Assembly (NCBI GenBank): GCA_002104945.1
Contig: MCFH01000009.1
Coordinates: 62,001-126,000 of the forward strand
DNA: 64,000 nucleotides
Direction: 5' to 3'
From: Piromyces finnis
Taxonomy: Eukaryota > Neocallimastigomycota > Neocallimastigomycetes > Neocallimastigales > Neocallimastigaceae
Shown one piece after another: positions 57,463 through 64,000 of the stretch (position 1 is its first letter; every line of letters starts with the position of its first letter). The position numbers and the translations under genes are program-made. Below the pieces are notes generated by a model, which ran no database searches, had not been told where the DNA came from, and saw only the letters and a program-made list of their open reading frames with translations.

Positions 57463-57877
57463 TTGTCGTTATTGTTATTAGTATTTATTGTGTGAATTAA
57501 CAATATAATTTTAAAATGTTCAATTTATAGTATGGAAATTCAGCTTGTTAAAAAAGTAAGGAATCTTGGTATTGGGAAAAAGTTAATGGATATTGGTGAA
57601 CAATGGTCAAAATTACATAAATTCCAGAGACTTATGTTGACTGTATTTCTAAGTATATATGTGATATGATAAATAGGATAATTATAATTCATTTTAAATT
57701 TTTATAAATATTTAATTTATTTTTTTGTATGTATTAATTAAATAAGAAAATAAAGATGCCTATAGATTTTATGAAAAGCTCGGTTTTGTACCAGATGAAA
57801 TATCACCAAGTCAATGTTTAGATCCTGAAGAAGCTAAAGAATATGATTATGAAATTATGAGTAAAATGGTTGAATGA
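56781..57877 (+). CDS. NAA40: N-alpha-acetyltransferase 40 (NatD), histone H4/H2A N-terminal acetyltransferase
   Basis: Five exons: 56781-56828, 56960-57015, 57141-57410, 57531-57652 and 57747-57877, 208 residues. The GNAT fold shows the acetyl-CoA motif QLVKKVRNLGIGKKLM (R-x-x-G-x-G/A) in exon 4 and the C-terminal motif AYRFYEKLGFVPDEISPS, typical of NAA40. Preceding strands include YLVVTTDNKEIVGFLYFQF, and the family's conserved IGWN..KK segment is present in exon 3. NatD acetylates the N-terminal serine of histones H4 and H2A co-translationally. The protein is cytosolic/nuclear with no signal peptide. Length and motif order agree with the family. Confidence 0.93.
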
Positions 57878-59692
57878 AAAACAGTAGTGATAATGATAAT
57901 AACAATATACTAATTTGTATCAATAGTTATTTTTTCATACTTAAGAAACTATTATTTGATCCTTTTTTAAATTATTTTATATCTTATACCCGAAAAAAAT
58001 AAATATTAATAAAATAATATATATTTTATAAATGATAAATTTTATAACATCATTTAATTTATCATGGTATGGCACAAATTTAAGTGATAATTAATGCAGT
58101 ATTTTTTGTAGAGTTTTATATATATATATATGTTAATTCTTTGGTATCCAAATTTAAAACAAAAATCCTATTAAATTAAATGATTAATTATCATTTAAAG
58201 TTTTTTAAATTAATAAAAGTAACAAAATTTTAGTTTTCCATATTTCCATATTAATAAATAATTACATATAATTACACTTAATCTTTATGTATTTGTGATA
58301 TATATATATATATATATTTTTCTTTCATTGTGGTATAATTAAGAATGTCGAAACTGAAACTGAATAGTATTATTATTATTATTATTTCATACAATTGCTA
58401 CTAAAAAGTAATATAAACAAGTTTGAGAACATGTTCATAAATTTTATTAAATAATTTTATTGTATTAGTAAAAAAAAAAAAAATATTTTGGCTATTTTAA
58501 TATAATATTTAAGATTGATAAGATAGATATTCATATAAAAAAAAAAGCAAAATGATTACTTATTTAAATATGTATATTAAAACTAATTTTAATAGTGGTT
58601 ATATTTTAAGGAAAGATAATAAAATATATATTGTTTTTAGCTTTTTAAAAATTTACTATTATAAGTAAACTTGATATATTGAATAATAGTTTACTAATAC
58701 TATAATACTATAGTCTTAATTTTTTTTTTTTTTTAATTATTTATCATATATCTTTTTTTTTTTTTTAATAAAAAGAATTTTAAATTAATTTTTATATTAA
58801 TCCAATTAAAATTAAAAATAATTAAAATTTAAAAAAAAAATTAATTATTTTACTTTGGAAAAAAAAAAATTAATTAAATGCTGAAAGTGAAAGTGTTAAA
58901 AATAACACTAGTAGTGGAAAAGAATGAAATTTCAAAAATATATTTCAATATAAATACAGTACTTTACAATTATTAACTTATACTATTAGTATAGTTTTAA
59001 AATCAATAAATTATATTTATAAGATACTTCAGATAAACATATCATATTCAAGTTATACTTTTTTTTTAATATCTTTTAACTTCGACAAACTAATATTCAT
59101 ATATAATAAACCTTCTTTGATTTATATATCAAAAATTACATTTCGTATAAACCACCATAATAAATTATAGTATTAAGATACAACATAACTATTCATATTT
59201 ATATTAATTATAATTTCATTTGATAAAAATAATAAGAAGATTTATAGGTATAATTCGTAATAATTAAAATATATTGAAAATAAAAAAAAAAAAAAAGTAA
59301 TTATCATTTTTAAATTAGAAAGTAAATAAATAATTAAACATATATTTTTATTAAGTATTAATTTACCTATACAAAGATTTATATATTTTTATTCCTTTCA
59401 CAGTTTATATAACAAATTTTCACAGTTATTATTTTGTTAATTAATTGTGGTAAAAGTTAACATTTTCATTTTTTATATTAAATGACAATTGACTGACAAT
59501 TATAAAAAATTATAGAAATAAAATAATGATATTAATAAATAATAACATTATGAAAAATATACAGTATATATTTATGATATAAAATAAAAAAAAATTCACA
59601 AATATTAAACATATAATAATAACTTTAATTAATATAAAATAATTACAAATTTGAGTTATTTGACTGAAATTTCAATAATATTATATACAAAC
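57878..59692. other. intergenic region, no gene seen
   Basis: About 1.8 kb of AT-rich DNA between two rightward genes. A short hairpin (AGTGTTAAAAATAACACT) lies near 58892. A small (ATT)n tract sits near 58369-58386. No coding sequence was recognised. Confidence 0.55.
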
Positions 59693-61111
<1,419 letters not shown>

Positions 61112-62681
61112 ATTTCATAATTAAAGTAATAAATCATTCTTAAACCAGATATTAATATTACTATATAAAAATATTATTATAGCAACACAAGAACATCAAT
61201 AAATATTTTATTAACAATTTAATTTATTTTTAACTTTATATAATTAACATTTATTTTCTAATTTCTAAATTAATATTTATTATGAAACTTTTATAAAAGT
61301 ATATATAATAATATACATATATAATTATATGGTAAATATATTTATAATATTTATAGATAATGTTTTATAATTATTTTTTATTCTGTCAATGAAAATTAAA
61401 CTATAGATTATTTATATAATATTTTATTTTTTTTTTTTTTTTTTAAAAATAATATTAATCAAAATTAAATATTTAATTGTTAAAAAAAAATAAAATAATA
61501 ATATAATGGAATAAAAGATATAAGTAAAAAAGAAAAAATTAATCAAAATTATTATTTAAAACTAATTTTAACTATTTTATGAATAACTAAAGGTCAGATA
61601 AAATGAAATAATACGTGTGACTAAATTAAAGAATTATGTATACCTTTGGTTTACAAAATAATTTACATTAGTAATTAAGCTAATTATAAAAACATTAATA
61701 ATTAAAATTATAACATAAAAACTTTAATTTATTTTGTTTTGCTTATTAAATATTCATTTTTTTTTAATCAGTGTTAATATTTAATTATTTAATAATATTT
61801 ATAAAGTATAAAATAATATGAATATCTTCATTATCTACTACTTTAATTATTATAAAGACTTATATCTTTTTTTTTTTTTTTTTAATTATTCTTTTTTCTT
61901 TTTTTTTTAAACATAATATATTATTATTTGAAAAATTTTTCTTCTCATTCTTGTTCTATTATAATTATTCTTAGTTAACGATTGTGAAAAGAAAGTTTAA
62001 TGAATAATGTAATTTAATATTAAAAATATAAAAATATTAAATATTTTAAAATTTGACATTGTCAAAAAAATCATTTAGCATAACTACCAATATTCATTCA
62101 TTTCATTATTTTAATGTAATTAAATTTAAACTTTAAATTATGATATTTATAATTATGGTTGACTTTATACTATGAAGATAACATTATAATTTTTAAATGA
62201 TATTAATAAAAGAAGACTTTTTGAATTTTAAATTTGAATTTAAAATTTGATTTAACCTATTATATAAAAGAGTAATAATTAATTCAATATAATTTTAAAG
62301 ATTATTTTTTTTTTTTATTTTTTTTTTTTCAATTGCTAATTAACGCTTTTTTATTCATGTTTAATACTTTTTTTTAAAATAAATAAATTATAAAAATGTA
62401 TATATAATTTTTATTTTTAAAAAAGAAATTATAAAATCTATTAACATAAAAATATATATGAATTATTTCTAAATTCAGTTATTGTTATTATTTTTGAAAT
62501 TTTACCAAAATATTTTCAAAATCACTAATAGTTAATTTTGAAGAATACCTTTTTTTTTTAACGAAAATCTATTATAATTAATTTAAAGAAAAATCTTTAA
62601 AATAATTTTAGTATTATATAAGTAAACTTAATTCAACAAAACATACATAACATTTATTTTATATAAAAATATTATAAAAAA
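61112..62681. other. intergenic region, no gene seen
   Basis: About 1.6 kb of very AT-rich DNA with poly-T tracts near 61430-61443 and 61868-61883. No open frame or RNA gene was recognised. The Rho gene promoter should lie at its right end. Confidence 0.55.
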
Positions 62682-64000
62682 ATGACTGAGGTTGATACAA
62701 GACCAACAAATCTTCATTTTATTAGAAGAATGGTATATTCTCTTTTTTTTTTTTTTTTTTTTATAATATTAAATAATTCTATTGGAATATAAAGGATCAT
62801 GGATTAAAAAATAATCATTATTATAATATATTATTATAATAGTGTTAAAAAATATGTTAATAGATAATATTAAATTAATTGTTGTTAAGAATATATATAC
62901 ATATGTTATTTTTATGATATACGTATATAATAGTATATATTATCCATTAAACCTTTTTAAGATTTAATATATATTAATACATGCATATAAACCCCAATTA
63001 TGTTCAATAATACCATAATTTATAGCAATATTGAATCTAATATATAGATACTATTATAATTAAAAATAATATCAACTTTAATCAAACATATATAAAAAAT
63101 ATAATTATGATATATAATGAATTTTTTTAATTATTAAAAGTTATATTATATAAGAAATATACATAATTAATAATTTTTATATATGTTTTGAAATATAGTT
63201 TGGTTCAAGTTCTGGAAGTATTTCAAATGATTCATCACTTAAGGATAAAGATAAACAAAAAAGTAATAGTCAAGAAATTAACAAATCAGCAATTGCATCT
63301 GATTTAAAATTAGGTAGACCAGAACATAAAAATGTTCCATTGAAAAATAGAAAAAAATTAGTAGTAGTAGGAGATGGTGCTTGTGGAAAAACTTCACTTT
63401 TATTAGTACAAAGTGGAAAACCTTTCCCAGAGGTATATCTAATTAATTCTATTACTATTAAAATAACATTACTATATTATCATAATTCCATAAAAACTTA
63501 TAAAATTTTAATTATATGCATTTCATTTTATTCATACTAAATACTAATATATATTTTCATAATTATTATATTATTTTAACATTTTATTATTAAAGGGTTA
63601 TGTTCCAACAGTGTTTGAAAATTATTTATCAGCTTTTTGGGTCGATAATAAACCAGTAGAATTAGCATTATGGGATACAGCAGGTCAAGAAGACTATGAT
63701 AGATTAAGACCTCTTTCCTATCCAGATGCTGATATTGTTTTAATTTGCTTCTCAATAGGATATCCAGAATCATATTATAATGTGGATGAAAAAGTAAGTA
63801 GATAAAAAACAAAGTTTAATATTTTATAACATCATAATTATATTATACAAATATATTCATTATATTATTAAAATATTATTTTTTTTAACATATTGAAATA
63901 ATAATATTTTGTAGTGGCATCCTGAAACAAGACATTTTTGTGATGATGTCCCAACCATCTTAGTTGGTTTAAAGAAAGATTTAAGAGATGATACTGATGT
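62682..64000 (+). CDS. Rho-family small GTPase, N-terminally extended, truncated at window end
   Basis: Exons 62682-62732, 63199-63432, 63596-63793 and 63915 onward; the gene continues past the window. The P-loop GDGACGKTS is at residues 75-83, switch [11 protein letters not shown], and switch [22 protein letters not shown]. The Rho-specific continuation [26 protein letters not shown] carries the G4 position as LKKD. About 65 residues rich in Ser, Lys and Asn precede the GTPase domain, where Rac/Cdc42/RhoA have almost none; such extensions occur in fungal Rho3/Rho4. The effector and switch residues look functional. Expected role: actin, polarity, septation or wall signalling. The C-terminal CaaX box, insert helix and exact subfamily lie outside the window. 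The first intron (62733-63198) is long for this region. Confidence 0.9.

Noticed and set aside
58889-58910. Hairpin AGTGTTA..TAACACT as a terminator or RNA gene
   Set aside because: A 7-bp stem in AT-rich DNA is expected by chance, and it is far from any gene end.

Overview
The window looks like a chromosome segment of an anaerobic gut fungus (Neocallimastigomycota: Neocallimastix/Piromyces/Anaeromyces-like). The evidence is the extreme AT content of the intergenic and intron DNA, long (AAT)n/(ATT)n tracts, Asn-rich proteins, short AT-rich introns with GTAAGT/GTATGT-type donors, and above all a secreted GH11 xylanase ending in two cysteine-rich fungal dockerin (CBM10-type) modules. The genus cannot be fixed from the sequence alone. 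All splice models here were read by eye from GT..AG boundaries, frame continuity and family similarity.

Layout, left to right. 672-2369 (-): six-exon secreted orphan. 4334-7646 (+): 14-exon membrane-anchored PDI with CPHC and CGHC thioredoxin domains. 9343-14408 (+): 1,598-residue Asn/Arg/Ser-rich protein capped at both ends by RanBP2-type zinc fingers. 15372-17930 (-): Sel1-repeat protein. 21719-25135 (+): Sey1/RHD3/atlastin-type ER-fusion GTPase. 27351-28622 (+): intronless GH11 xylanase with linker and two dockerins. 28991-30913 (-): four-repeat annexin that looks broken (internal stop and frameshifting deletion). 31774-33143 (+): TXNDC17/TRP14-like thioredoxin. 33790-36859 (-): Azf1-like C2H2 transcription factor. 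36860-44692: about 8 kb without a recognisable gene, rich in simple repeats. 44693-50686 (-): complete Ty1/copia retrotransposon with equal-length LTRs that look identical, a 5-bp target duplication, and a primer site matching the anticodon arm of tRNA-Lys(CUU). 52374-53809 (-): EMC4. 55101-56491 (-): ribosomal protein eL43, head-to-head with 56781-57877 (+): NAA40/NatD histone acetyltransferase. 59693-61111 (+): Frizzled-like cysteine-rich ectodomain, one membrane span and a cytosolic SH3 domain. 62682 to window end (+): Rho-family GTPase, truncated by the window edge.

Functional themes. Several genes serve the secretory pathway (PDI, Sey1, EMC4), fitting an organism that exports large amounts of cellulosomal enzymes such as the xylanase. 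The CRD-SH3 receptor, Rho GTPase, Sel1 protein and annexin belong to membrane or cell-wall signalling and trafficking. There is no operon structure.

The most unusual items are: the PDI intron pattern that records an internal domain duplication; the receptor-like CRD-TM-SH3 protein; the giant two-finger SR/poly-Asn protein; the fresh copia insertion with a half-tRNA-Lys-type primer site beside an older LTR relic; the decayed annexin; and several GC-richer islands in otherwise AT-rich DNA that I cannot identify.
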